Source: Acrasis kona | Lineage: Eukaryota; Heterolobosea; Eutetramitea; Acrasida; Acrasidae | Length of the DNA stretch: 31,944 nucleotides | NCBI GenBank assembly: GCA_026419775.2 | Contig: JAOPGA020001431.1 | Span: forward strand, 1-31,944 | Direction of reading: 5' to 3' | Shown: positions 1-9,894 of the stretch, piece after piece | Position numbering within the stretch: the stretch's first letter is position 1 | Layout of the letters: each line of letters opens with the position of its first letter | Translations under genes and position numbers: made by a program | Notes under the pieces: model-generated | Seen by the model: the letters and a program-made list of their open reading frames with translations, nothing else | Databases searched by the model: none | Told to the model about the DNA's origin: nothing

Positions 1-801
1 TTTCAAAATAGTTTGAACAACAAGGTTGACAACATGACCAAGACAACGAATATATCTTTCTTCACTAAAAGTTGCAAATTCCTTCTCAAGACAGTTTGTG
101 AGGGTAACATTATTAGAAGCATTGTCCCCAGTTATTGCAAACAGCTTGTGGTGGCAGTTTAATTCCTTCAAACAACCTAATATAGCTTTTGACATGTTAT
201 CACCAGAATGCTTGCCATACAACCTAATAAAATCAAACACTTGCTCTTTATACTCAAAGGAACTGTCAATATAATGACCAATAATACCAAGAAAAGGAAG
301 TTTGTTTCGGCTTGTCCAACAGTCAAGGGACAAGGATATTGATGTTGTATCTAGGAGTTTTTCAGACAATTTCGCTTTAGCATTTGAATGTACCAAGTAA
401 ACATTGTCCCTTACAGTGTTTTCAGACTTTATTGGAAGCTCGCCACCAATCGATTTTACAAATGCACGAAAATGCTGATTTTCAACAACGTTGAATGCTT
501 GGTTTGTACAAATAATAAACTTTAGAAGCGCATCTTTAGGGGAAATTTCTAGAGCACCTTGTTTCTGAACTAAATGATGTGCCACTTTCTCTGCATGGCT
601 GCTCTTCAAATGTGATATTAAATTTCCTGTCGAGTTCTTCTGGGTTTGTTGGTTATATTTTGTCACATGAGGTCCAACACATAACGTGCATTTGATTACT
701 TTGTATTCATTTCCATTACGAACCTCAACCCCTTTATCAAAGCGCCTCAACAATCCAAAGAAACAAGAAAATAATTCAAATGAGTGGATCCAAAGCAGAC
801 C
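1..801 (-). CDS. hAT-family transposase with N-terminal BED zinc finger, partial (runs off the window)
   Basis: DNA transposase of the hAT superfamily, cut by the window edge. The minus-strand frame is open from 801 to 1. Near its N-terminus it carries a BED-type finger: a CTLC knuckle followed about 25 residues later by HLKSSH. Next comes the segment SLSLDCWTSRNKLPFLGI, then ITGDNASNN (the hAT RNase-H-fold core with the second catalytic Asp) and RCLGHVVNLVVQ, all classic hAT blocks. No in-frame ATG exists between the upstream stop (802-804) and the BED finger, so the start is either in an upstream exon or lost. The C-terminal half with the dimerisation domain lies beyond position 1. No stop interrupts the 267 codons seen, so the copy may be young or active. 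Confidence 0.9.
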
Positions 802-1043
802 CTATTATTATCAATGATGAATTATGCATGTTTGTACCAAAAACACCAAACAAGCCACCAAGAGCAGTATTTCAAAAGATACAGGCCAAAGCAAAAAAGA
901 AAGAAAAGTTTCAACAAATAACTTTGACGCAAATGCCTGGTGCAGAAGTTATAAGAGCTGCTGATGTGAGTGCTGAGAAATGTCTTCAGGAATTTGGTTT
1001 TACTAGTCCTCCTAAGAACAATTTGGATGCATTAGACTTTTAA
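780..1043 (+). CDS. Small ORF facing away from the hAT transposase, function unknown
   Basis: An 87-residue ORF that starts just upstream of the transposase on the opposite strand, so the two look divergently transcribed. The product is basic in the middle (KAKKKEK) and ends with an acidic, proline-containing tail. The stop is part of TAATAAA, i.e. the stop overlaps a poly(A) signal as in several host genes here, which supports a real transcript. It lies inside the presumed hAT element, between the transposase and the terminal repeats, so it could be an accessory ORF of the transposon. I recognise no domain. It could also be a chance ORF. Confidence 0.45.
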   Translation: MSGSKADPIIINDELCMFVPKTPNKPPRAVFQKIQAKAKKKEKFQQITLTQMPGAEVIRAADVSAEKCLQEFGFTSPPKNNLDALDF

Positions 1044-1074
1044 TAAATTCATTTATTGCAAACTGCTTGTATAT

Positions 1075-1216
1075 CTTGATTCGATCCTTGGGATACATCC
1101 GCGGATTCATCACGGATGGGATAATCCGTCTTTACAAAAATCCTATCCCATCCTACAATCCCAAGACAACCATAATTGCAGCGGATGGGATAGGATATCC
1201 GGATTGATCCCATCCC
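1075..1216 (-). mobile_element. Subterminal and terminal region of the hAT transposon
   Basis: The segment is filled with copies, in both orientations, of GGATGGGAT (for example near 1115, 1141, 1182 and 1205). Read on the minus strand the outer end would be TAGGGATGGGATC at about 1213. Dense short subterminal repeats of this kind are the transposase-binding sites of hAT elements, and a TAGGG/CAGGG start fits a hAT terminal inverted repeat. The matching end is outside the window, so the exact boundary and the 8-bp target duplication cannot be confirmed. Confidence 0.6.
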
Positions 1217-1613
1217 TAAGGTGCTCTAGTAGAACAAAGATGGGTAATATAGCAAGAAAATACTCATTACTATCCAGACCCTCACTGTAAGAAACTTTAA
1301 ATATCTTTGTAGTCAACCAAAAAACCACATTGGGCATGTTCAAATTTATGTTCACCCACAGTACGTTCACAAATACCGCGCATCTGAATGATGAACATTA
1401 TATTTATCCCTATGTGATGTAATACTGTGAACGTAGCTAATGGTAATATGGTAACAATACTGATACACCATTTTTCATTAAAAGTAATGCTTTTAATGTT
1501 CTTTGTGCCAGTGTTTCCCTTCGGGAAACAAGTTCGTAACTTTATTATTTTGTTTTTGCTCTTTTGTAACATCGCGCACTTTTTATTGAACAACACGTGT
1601 TTGAAAGTCAACC
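1217..1613. other. Spacer between the hAT end and the ERGIC3 gene
   Basis: No gene supported. Several short overlapping frames on both strands have no recognisable domain and mixed composition. A hairpin-like stretch TTCCCTTCGGGAA lies near 1516-1528. The part next to 1614 must hold the promoter of the ERGIC3 gene. Confidence 0.5.
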
Positions 1614-2842
1614 ATGAGCACATCAAGGTTTAAGGCCTTCGATATCTACCCAAAGACTATTGAAGATTTCAAGGTTAAGACTCTAACAGGAGGTGCAAGT
1701 ATGTCCATTGGTTTTGATGATTGTTAACCTTAAAGTCTCTCTGATTAGCATTGCCATTGTTCTTGTGCTTGTTTTTTCGGAGGTCATGTACTATTTAGAA
1801 GTTGATCGCGTGGATGAGCTATACGTTGATACTTCTTTAGAGATGAAAATGCCTATATACATTAATGTTACATTTCCTGCCATCTCCTGTGATGCCCTTA
1901 ATCTTGATCTCATGGATGTTTCTGGAGACTTTCAACTCAACATAGAACATACAGTATTTAAGCAGCGTTTGGCCCTGGACGGAACTTACATTGATGATAA
2001 ACTTCTTGTAAAAGATGTTAACGCCGTACCAAAGGACGAAGCGAAAGCTGTCGCCGCCAAGAAAACGCAAGCTGCCGACTATTGCGGTTCATGTTATGGT
2101 GGCGAGACCTTTGAACAAAAGTGTTGCAACACTTGCGAAGAAGTCAGAGAGTCCTACAGAAAGAGAGGATGGGCCTTCACACCAAGCGACGACATTGAGC
2201 AATGCTACACTGAAATTCTAGAAAGAAAAATGAGGTACGCAAAGCATGAGGGATGCAACCTCCACGGACACTTTATGGTAAATAAAGTAGCTGGAAACTT
2301 CCACGTAGCACCAGGAAAGAGTTTCATTAGGGTAAGTAATTTTTCACATTCTTCAATTCAACGTTTTTTCACAGGCGCATACTCAAATTCATGATTACAC
2401 ACCTTACGAACTCGATCATTTCAACACTTCGCACATTATCCACAGTTTAGGCTTTGGAGTTGAGTATCCAGGAATTCAAAACCCATTAGATGGAACAAAT
2501 AAGATGATCCCAGAAGGCAGCGGACTTTTCCAATACTTTATCAAAGTGGTGCCGACCATTTATGAATATAACGACGGACAACAAATTGTGACCAACCAAT
2601 ATTCAGTCACTCAACACTTTAGACCAAAGAATGAATTCCACGAACATGTTGTTCCTGGTGTTTTCTTCATGTACGATTTATCGCCAATCATGGTTCACAT
2701 TGCTGAGCGCTCACGTTCATTTATACATTTTTTGACAAGTCTTTGTGCAATTATTGGAGGAGTGTTCACTGTTGCAGGAATCGTGGATGCATTTATTTAT
2801 AACGTTTCGAAAATTCACACTAAACAGTCAATTATTGAATAA
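1614..2842 (+). CDS. ERGIC3: ERGIC3-like ER-Golgi intermediate compartment protein (three exons)
   Basis: COPII/COPI vesicle cargo receptor of the Erv46/ERGIC3 family, cycling between ER and Golgi. Exons are 1614-1698, 1736-2331 and 2375-2842; introns of 37 and 43 nt (GTATGT...AAAG and GTAAGT...ACAG). Exon 1 gives the cytosolic N-terminus with YPKTIEDFKVKT, matching the family. The first membrane helix follows at once (ISLISIAIVLVLVFSEVMYYL). The lumenal domain has FKQRL and the CCNTC motif of Erv46 proteins, then AGNFHVAPGKSF. A second helix (SLCAIIGGVFTVAGIVDAFIY) precedes a short cytosolic tail. About 382 residues, close to the usual 380-400. The start is chosen because exon 1 aligns with the family N-terminus. 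The stop overlaps AATAAA. Confidence 0.95.
1699..1735 (+). other. Intron 1 of ERGIC3 (37 nt)
   Basis: GTATGT donor, TTAAC branch-like motif and AAAG acceptor. Removing it joins the YPKTIEDF segment in phase to the first transmembrane helix; left in, it carries an in-frame stop. Confidence 0.9.
2332..2374 (+). other. Intron 2 of ERGIC3 (43 nt)
   Basis: GTAAGT donor and TTTCACAG acceptor. Removal joins APGKSFIR to AHTQIHDY, as expected for the family. Confidence 0.93.
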
Positions 2843-3011
2843 ACTTTTTTCTTGTATTTTCTTTGTTGTTGATGAGCACGATACAATCGCATTACCAAAT
2901 GAGAAACATAAGGAAGACAAACCTGAGGAAGGTAAAGGAGAAAGGAAGAGATTACTGATGCTTCTTTTGTACACCTTAATCATTCATCACATGTAAAGTT
3001 ATTAAAATATA

Positions 3012-3098
3012 CGCCCACCGAGGGGCTCGAACCCTCGACCACAAGATTAAGAGTCTTGCGCTCTACCGAATACTCAAAAAATGCTGAGCTAGACGGGC
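3012..3098 (-). tRNA. tRNA-Lys(CUU) with a 14-nt D-loop insertion
   Basis: Minus strand. Acceptor GCCCGTC pairs with GGTGGGC, followed by discriminator G; D stem GCTC/GAGC; anticodon stem CAAGA/TCTTG with loop CTCTTAA (anticodon CTT, plus-strand 3049-3051); T arm GAGGG-TTCGAGC-CCCTC (B box intact). The gene is 87 nt, but a normal 73-nt tRNA-Lys appears only if 14 nt (CATTTTTTGAGTAT) between G15 and T16 of the D-loop are removed. There is no insertion at the usual 37/38 site. The insertion splits the internal A box. TTTT downstream on the minus strand serves as pol III terminator. It could be an intron or simply a retained long D-loop; three independent cases in this window favour an intron. 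Confidence 0.93.
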
Positions 3099-3288
3099 CG
3101 GTGCAAAACAAATAACTTGATTTAAGACTAAAATATTNTGTATTATATAGTTATTTAATACATTAGTTAATAGAATTTGGATAATCAGACTGATATATTT
3201 TATAAGATAAGAAATTCTAGGTTTCTTTTCGCCCATGGACGCATCGTCATAAAAAGGCTGTTACAAAGATTACAAAATACAACTTTTT

Positions 3289-4929
3289 ATGTCCGAAATG
3301 CTAATCATCATACTTACATCCATAGCAGGATGTATCGTATTAGTAGTTCTTGTCGCATTGGTAGTCTTCTTTATTAGAAGAAAGATAAGAAGCCTTAAAG
3401 GTAAAGATTTTAGATGTGTTTAAACTAATAAGTGTCAAGTAAAAAAAGGATATGTCAATCTAGATGATATTATGAGTGAAGATAGTAATGTTGGGAGTAA
3501 ATTAGTACTAAACAGTCCTGAAAGCTGGGACTTATCTCCACATCAACTTCAGGCGTCGAAGACATCCTCTATCGAGGAACAATCCTGTCAAGAAAGGACG
3601 CCGCTATCAATTTCTATATCAATAGCCCCTCTCAAGATTGAAACACTGAACAAAGAAGAAGTCATTTTATCCCCCTTCGAAGAGACTTCAACAAATTATA
3701 TCGACTCAACCGAGGAACAGTTACCAAGCCCAACGCCCTTCTTCAATACACCGGAGCAAATAATCGAACAAGTTGAGGAGGTCACGACAACACGTCCACC
3801 GAAAATTAATTCAGATGCAAAAGCATACGTACTTGAAGAATTCTTGCAAACCGAAGAAAATTACGTAGATGGATTGAAAACATTAGTAGAAAAGTTTATT
3901 GTCCCACTTCAAGCTAACCCAAGTTCATTCGGATTAAGCGAAGAATTTGTACAAAACAATTTCGGACAAATATCTGTTGTGTATCTGGTTAACCAAAACT
4001 TTCTACAACAGCTGAAAGTTATTTATCAAAACCATTGTGTTTTTGGAATCGAATCGGAGCTAGCTAAATCCGTAGTGCTATGGGCTAACGCCTTCAGATT
4101 GTACGCTCCATATGTAAATAGCTACTCAGCTAGCATAGCTGCCATAGGGCAAGAGTTTACAAAAAATGTTGTTTTTAGAAATCTTATTACTGAAATACAA
4201 AATGAGTTGAATGTGGAGGGATGTGTACGCTCATTCAATTTAAATTCATTGATGATCTCTCCTATTCAGAGGCTACCTAGGTACAGGTTGCTTTTTGAAG
4301 CTATGTTGAAAGATAGTGAAGGTGATTCAAAAGATGATTTGAGGAGGGCTCTTGAATCCATGAAGGAAGTAACGGAGCATTGTAATAGTAAGGAGGCAGA
4401 AAATTGGCAAATAAGAAGTATAGTTGACCTAAGCCAAGAGCTGGGGAATAAAAATGTAATAAAACCTGGTAGAAAATTGTTATTGGAGAGCAGAGATATT
4501 TTATACGTTCAAGGTAATGGTAAATTGGGTGGGTGTAACTTATTTTTGATGAATGATTTGATAATCATGCAGAAAAAAAGAATTTGGAAGATGCCGAGAG
4601 AAATTGCAATCGATTCTGAGGTTTTTGCACAGGTCGATGAAGAGGATGACAAAATGTTTAGGATATCAAAACATGACTTGACGTCATTCACGTCACAATC
4701 AAAGAAAAAGAGAGGGTCATTTGGGTGGATAAACAACGGTGGAGAAGGTAATAACTCCTCCCCTACAAATATATCTAAGAAAAGGTCAGATTCAATAGCG
4801 AAATCACCTAGACCTAGAAATAATCATTTGATGAAAATATTATGTACGTCGGCTAAGGAATGTGAAAGATGGGCAAATGAAATAAACGCTGCATCGGCAA
4901 GTATAAATAAAAATACTATTGCTTTGTAA
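3289..4929 (+). CDS. Membrane-anchored DH-PH Rho guanine nucleotide exchange factor (two exons)
   Basis: Activates Rho/Rac GTPases by GDP release. Exons 3289-3400 and 3440-4929; the 39-nt intron (GTAAAG...GTCAAG) has an in-frame TAA, so splicing is needed. Exon 1 encodes a hydrophobic helix, about residues 5-29 (IAGCIVLVVLVALVVFFI), followed by RRKIRSLK, i.e. a signal-anchor with a basic cytosolic side. Exon 2 starts with GYVNLDD, then a Ser/Pro-rich linker, the DH domain at about residues 166-358 (LEEFLQTEENYV, then PIQRLPRYRLL of the conserved helix) and a PH domain at about 378-528 ending in the usual C-terminal helix with Trp (CERWANEI). Total 533 residues. The PH domain has a low-complexity Ser/Lys insertion (SQSKKKRG). 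The DH-PH call is firm; the anchor rests on the exon 1 model. Confidence 0.88.
3401..3439 (+). other. Intron of the RhoGEF gene (39 nt)
   Basis: GTAAAG donor, ACTAATAA branch-like motif and GTCAAG acceptor. It is a multiple of three but holds an in-frame TAA. Splicing fuses the TM exon in frame to the DH-PH exon. Confidence 0.8.
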
Positions 4930-5665
4930 ATTTTTTTCAGACGCAAAAAAGCACAAACACTATTTTTATTGTGCATGCAAAAACTGCCAGTTCCGTGCCA
5001 AGGTTGAGTGCTTTACAAACTCAAAATACTACATCCATGTAAACAACGCAAAGCACCCTGTTGCTTCACCTAATGTGCGTTATCAACTTGACTACAGGGT
5101 TCAAGAATTAATTTCAGATGCAGCCATTAAGAGTAAGAGTGCAGGTCAATTGCGGAAGGACATTAACAAACTGCGGGAGAAGCTGCAATACCCTTCTGGT
5201 CACACTACATTCTACTTAACTAAAGAAAGACTGACATCTAAACTGAAGTCAGCACAAGAGCAAATCCGGTACTGCCAACGAAACAATACTGTTGATGACT
5301 TGAAGAATCTCACAGCAAGTTTAAATCAACGCAAACCATGTGTTTTAGAAACTGTTGGTTGGGGTGAGCAGAGTTTGTAACATTTATGCATAGTAATGTC
5401 AAGATTACAATATCATTGTATTGGAAGCGATGCTTGGTTTGAAAGTAATATTTACAAGTACCCTGTCCTTGTTATGAGTTATGTGACGGAGAAGCTACAT
5501 GGTGGTATATTAGGAATAGCAGTTTGCGACCAAGCCACAGAACATTATGATACTTTCTTCAAAACAATCCTTGCCGCTGTAAAAGACTCGGGGAATAATG
5601 GTGCACTAATTGACTGGGATCCATTGTTTATGATTGACAACGATGATGCCGTTTTTTTTTTATAA
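4930..5665 (+). mobile_element. Mutator-like (MULE) transposase remnant
   Basis: One reading frame with a single in-frame TAA near 5378. The first part (to 5380) has a WRKY/GCM- or FLYWCH-like finger: CACKNC followed by a His pair near HVNNAKH, as at the N-terminus of MULE transposases. The second part (from 5396) resembles the MULE DDE core: YKYPVLVMSYV, then GGILGIAVCDQATEHYDTFF and WDPLFMIDNDDA, the family's 'new Asp' region. The rest of the catalytic domain is missing where a LINE 3' end begins at about 5651. It follows the RhoGEF stop directly, so the element inserted in or next to that gene's 3' flank. Confidence 0.7.
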
Positions 5666-6650
5666 ATCGCATTCTGCGAAAAGCTTTATTGGACATGTGT
5701 GGTTGGTTGACTTGGTGTTGAGACCTTTACCATCAAGTAGAAGTGAAGTACCCAACAGGACCATTTGAGAAAACTATAAGAATCATCAACGGTATTCACT
5801 CCAAGTGATGAATTTGGGTAAGAAATCAAATCAGAGCATCAAAAACTACACATTAGAACTGTCGGTTGGGATGTTTTCATTTCAACACCTCATCAAAATG
5901 AACNATTTATCATCACGAAGATAGATAAGATCTATTCAAAACAAGAAACCCTCTAGATCCAATCAAGACATTATGGTCGACTTTCATTACATGAACAAGG
6001 GAACGGTACATTCCCTACAGGTCTCAGTCTCCTAAGAGCGGTGTTTCGCGATAACCGTTACACTCTCTACTCGGTTCTGAAAGCAATTGCGCACTGCTTG
6101 AAGACCAAAACATTTGGTCAAGTACTAAATGTTGTTCCTCAGGGGTGGTGTTTCGCGATAACCGTTACACCCTCCACCCGGCAGAGAAGACAGTTGCGTG
6201 CTGCTCAAGGATTTAATGGCGTGCGTTGCGCAACGCGCGTGCCAGATGGAGTAAGAGGTCTCCATCAAAATAGTTGATATCTTCCTCAACACTTGGAGTG
6301 GCTTTTTGACTGGTATCTTACTAGAAAACGCTTAACTACATCCATTCTAATATAACCAAGTAGACTAGCATAAATAATAGCTTTATGCTTGTCAGTCATA
6401 AGATGTTCGTCAAAATCAAAACCACTCTGGTACAGTGTAAATGGAAGACCCCAGAATTTAAATGAGGTTTTTATAAGTGAATATGGTAGCAAATTGCTGC
6501 GAATCAGTTCATCATATGTGTATGGCAAGTTTCTGTGACAATTTAAAAGAACATGGGTTTGGTCCTCATGTTACAAACAACACCTCGGGCATTTGGTGTT
6601 GATTATACAGGGACAACAATGTCGAAAATAAGTGAGGATGACGGACTAAT
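5651..6650 (-). mobile_element. LINE (non-LTR retrotransposon) 3' portion, copy 1
   Basis: Minus strand. The 3' end at 5651-5687 (reading CTTTTCGCAGAATGCG then TTATAAAAAAAA) matches the ends of the copies at 12051 and 17083. The C-terminal part of the RT polyprotein lies at about 6200-6620: a zinc knuckle (CPRC... then EDQTHVLLNCH), then LPYTYDELIRS and FKFWGLPFTLYQSGF, ending in SYSIWHARCATH, a typical LINE C-terminus. At least one stop (inside the knuckle) and a frame change near 6300 break the coding part. The 510 nt between 5690 and 6200 are not shared with copy 2 and hold a tandem duplication. Confidence 0.75.
6041..6215. repeat. Imperfect tandem duplication of about 70 bp, period 107
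   Basis: GTGTTTCGCGATAACCGTTA occurs at 6041 and again at 6148. The match continues imperfectly for about 70 bp (CTC-AC-CGG, then TTGCG--CTGCT-AAG). It sits in the 3' untranslated part of LINE copy 1 and is absent from copy 2. A 14-nt perfect palindrome (GCGTTGCGCAACGC) follows at 6223-6236. Confidence 0.75.
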
Positions 6651-6689
6651 GTCGTTAATGTAGTGGACAAGTTAATGTAGTGAACAATA

Positions 6690-7745
6690 AGTTCTTCTTG
6701 TGTTCTTTTTTTGTAACAGTATCAACAATGCAACCTTGGGTACAAGTACAATCAACACCTTGATCACAATCAGAATAAAGAGTTTTTGTTCAGCAACTTT
6801 CTCTTTCAGTGACTTTATATTTATACACTCTTTACAGCAACATTCCCGTGATGGAAGAATGCAAAGCTCTTCAGGGATATTATCAAAAAAAGCAGTTCTG
6901 CTGATGTTATAATCATTTTCTTCTTTAAACTTCTTCCATAATTGCTCAATATTACAATCACAGTAATAAACAGGCTTTTTGATTTTTGTCTTGTTAACAC
7001 AAACTGTGATATATTAATAACTACTTTGACGGCAGTGATCCATAACAAAATTAGCAATTACATCTTTTGGACTTGGTCCTGAGATCTTTTGACTAAATCC
7101 AGTAATTTGCTGTTTGTAAAGATGAATGATATCTTGTTTGATAGCCGCTCTTGAATATTTTGAAGTACAACCAAAAAGCTTTGTTGTAACCTTCTGATCC
7201 CTCCCTATTGCATCATATAAAAAGTGATACATCTCTTTGCGGATAAGGCTATTCTGAGGAAAGTCATTTTTTAATTGATTAGATATATTTGAGATGACAT
7301 TTGTTTGTACTTGATTATCAGTAAGCGAAATCCATTTTTTGTATCAGCCATAGTCTTTAAATAGTGTCTCAATATCATTGGGATCTCCACATATATATTC
7401 AAAAATCTCATCTAGCTTTTTAAATATATTTGACTTCCTATGGTGATCACAATACAGTGACTGGAGGGGATTTATTTATAGTGGTTGCTTTGTTTATTTT
7501 TTTGGCTGTTCTGTGGATTTGCTCAATGACATTGTTGATTAATTGACATTCTATGAATTTTATGTATTTAAAAGCAAGGCTACAATCTTTTGAACAATAC
7601 TTTTGGTTGTTTGCCTTTTTTATCATCTGTCGTTTGTACACAATACAGATACCCGGTGAGAAAAGATTCTTTCTCTTGTTGGTTGTTGTTAGTGTTTCAA
7701 ATGTTGTATTCTGCTGTCCTTTAATTGGAGACAACCTCAATCCAT
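6690..7745 (-). pseudogene. Degraded transposon ORF, unclassified DNA element
   Basis: Minus-strand coding remnants in several frames: 7740-7447 (a Cys motif KYCSKDCS), then DEIFEYICGDPNDIETLF, then 7326-7014 with KEMYHFLYDAIGRDQKV, then a Cys-rich stretch around 6990-6800 (YYCDCNIEQLWKKF, LPSRECCCKEC) and CDQGVDCTCTQGC. The order recalls large animal and protist transposon proteins in which a helix-turn-helix-like block is followed by a Cys-rich 'CxCxxC' block, but I cannot assign a superfamily. Several stops and frame changes are present, so it is a fossil of a DNA element. No terminal repeats seen. Confidence 0.5.
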
Positions 7746-7886
7746 CACATTGGACAAAAGTGAATGAATTGTTAGTGTTTATAATTAGTTGAGCTTGCTT
7801 AATTTAAAAACTATAATAGGTATCCAACGGATAATATTGTCTTTTCCAGTCAAGTGAGCCAATATTTGTAAAATCAATTATTTTTA

Positions 7887-8695
7887 TTAAAAATTTGTTG
7901 TTGTGAAAGATTTTGCAATCTTCTCCATCTCACTAAAGTGGGCTGTATCCCAACACTTTGAATAGAATGATGCCACATTATCCCATGTGATGGTATTTAA
8001 GGAGTTTAGTATCTCAAACCAAAACGGATTTGCATAATCACGGTATCTACGCATGTATGAATTCGCTATTGCAAACACAAGCTCACATGGATTTAGTTCA
8101 CTTGAATATGTTGGCATAAATATTGGTGTCACACCATGAGCTTCAAAAATCATTACCATTGGCTCAAGAGTATCTTCTGCAAAATGTGTTTTGGCATTGT
8201 CCAATAAAAGAAACTCCCCCTGTGATAAATAACCGGACTCAATGGCGCTAATAATGTAATACGTCTGTGCAAAGATACATTTTCAGCGGAAAACTTATTA
8301 ATCATTGTGTAGATTGGACATTTGATGCTCCAACCCCATGAATTATACAACCTGTAAATGAAATTTCTTGAGACATAGTGTCTAAACTTTTTAAGCAAAT
8401 TCATTACTTATAAAACCTCACACATTGGATTTTGCGCAACATGCACAAACACCAGCGCACAGATTTCCTCTTTCTTTTCAGTTTGATGCCTGTGCCCACA
8501 CCAACTTCCTGTATAAATACCAAGTTGTATTTTGTCCATTGCATACCGAATCATTCCTCTTGTTGTGTTTGGGAACATTTGTTGTGTCGCTGCAACACCA
8601 TGTTCAATAGCATATTGTCCAACTGTATATCTATACTCATGATATGATCTGACTTCTTTGTCAAGCTGTGCTTGTTAGCAATAAGGTATAATCTA
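7887..8695 (-). mobile_element. IS630/Tc1-mariner-like (DDE_3) transposase, degraded
   Basis: Minus strand. The N-terminal part, about 8690-8410, reads YTVGQYAIEHGVAATQQMF, a helix-turn-helix-like segment. The middle, 8404-8260, has YNSWGWSIKCPI, matching the 'GW..kG' block of IS630/Tc1 transposases. The C-terminal frame, 8204-7887, has LLLDNAKTHFAED and then FMPTYSSELNPCELVF, the classical DDE_3 second Asp block and the LPxYSPxLNPIE block with the third acidic residue. Frames change between the three parts, so the copy is inactive. Terminal inverted repeats were not found. Confidence 0.8.
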
Positions 8696-8921
8696 GATAC
8701 AGGTTACCTTTGACATTAAATTTCCACAAGTCAAAATTGAAGATGACCAGCTAAAATTAGAACGCAATGCACACAATGACAAAGAGACTAAGAAGATGTT
8801 AAGCATTTCCAAACAAAAGGAATAAGGATAAGTTTAGCACAAAGTGCAACGTTTACTTTATTTTTAGAATGATGCTAATATAAAAGCGCAAATTTGGGAT
8901 GAAGTTGAAAAAACAAACAAT

Positions 8922-9633
8922 ATGGCAAGAACCAGAAAGCTATCTACAAAAGCAGAGAAAGACCAACAAACTTTGACCCAAATGGCCAGAAATCAAAAAC
9001 CGGTGCAAAGAAACAATGATTTTGCATACAACTTGGAGTGTTCAATGAGCAGCGACAAAGATGATTATTGCGGAAGAATTAACTATGACGAATTAGACAA
9101 GGCTAGAAGTCTTTGCCAAATTTAGGGCTAGACATCTAGAGGAACAAATCAAGATCATAGAGTCCAGCAAATTAGAACTAAACAAGATCAATAGCTCATT
9201 AGATAAAGAAGATGGTAGAGAAGATGCGATAGAACAAGTTTAGGATGTGATCAACAAAGAAGAGGATGAAGCAATGAGTCAAGCAGAACAAGACTTTGAC
9301 GAGGCAGATGAACAGGAGTCTGCAGATGGTGATAAATTCAATGACCCCTCCAAGCCACTCAAGAAACGCGCCCGTGAGATTAATAATCCACCAGTGCCAT
9401 CGACTACTACCGGCAACCCTGCTCTAACCAAAGTCAAGCAAGACAATAACAAGCCTCAAGCTTCTACTGGTTCTTCTATTGCTTTTTGCTCTAAAGATGT
9501 AATAGATATTGATGAGGAGGTCAAGCAAGAAAGAGCATGGATTGACAACTAAAGAGCAAACCTGCTAAGGAAAAGAGAGGCTTTGATAGCCCTTGTGAAG
9601 GAAATTGATCAAGAGCTTGACAAGCTTGATTAA
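8922..9633 (+). pseudogene. Degraded acidic/basic charged ORF, possible transposon accessory protein
   Basis: Plus strand. Three open pieces follow each other: 8922-9125, about 9117-9243, and 9247-9552, with a further short open stretch to 9633 (LVKEIDQELDKLD). The product is charged, with a predicted coiled coil (HLEEQIKIIE) and a nuclear-localisation-like PLKKRAREI. One frame change and two stops separate the pieces. It converges on the IS5-like transposase at 9895, with AT-rich sequence between them, as expected for two genes of one transposon, but membership is inferred. No known domain. Confidence 0.4.
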
Positions 9634-9894
9634 AAGTTTTTATTTTTTAAAATAAATTTTTATTTTGACAAAAATTGGCTCACGTTCACAAGTGCAATGC
9701 GTGAAGGGTTTACCGGAAATTTGTGATCAATTTTAGAACAAACAAAAAAAAAAGATAAAACCAGCAATGCAATAAAACAGTAAAAATTTTATCATATTTT
9801 CAGCACTCAATACTCAAATATAGTCTTTGCAAGCTCTGCTTTTAAATAATTTATTAAGGCTAGCACACACTACCCAACACATGTTGTGCTCCTC

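Noticed and set aside
1143-1633. Three overlapping ORFs of 68-109 codons upstream of ERGIC3
   Set aside because: They lie on both strands over the hAT end and spacer, have no recognisable motif, and exist only because the region has few stops.
2745-2996. ORF over the 3' end of ERGIC3
   Set aside because: It overlaps the last ERGIC3 exon in another frame and its unique part is short and charged; no start or domain of its own.
8425-8650. Two plus-strand ORFs with CPLHTES-type sequence
   Set aside because: They are shadows of the minus-strand IS630/Tc1-like transposase N-terminus.
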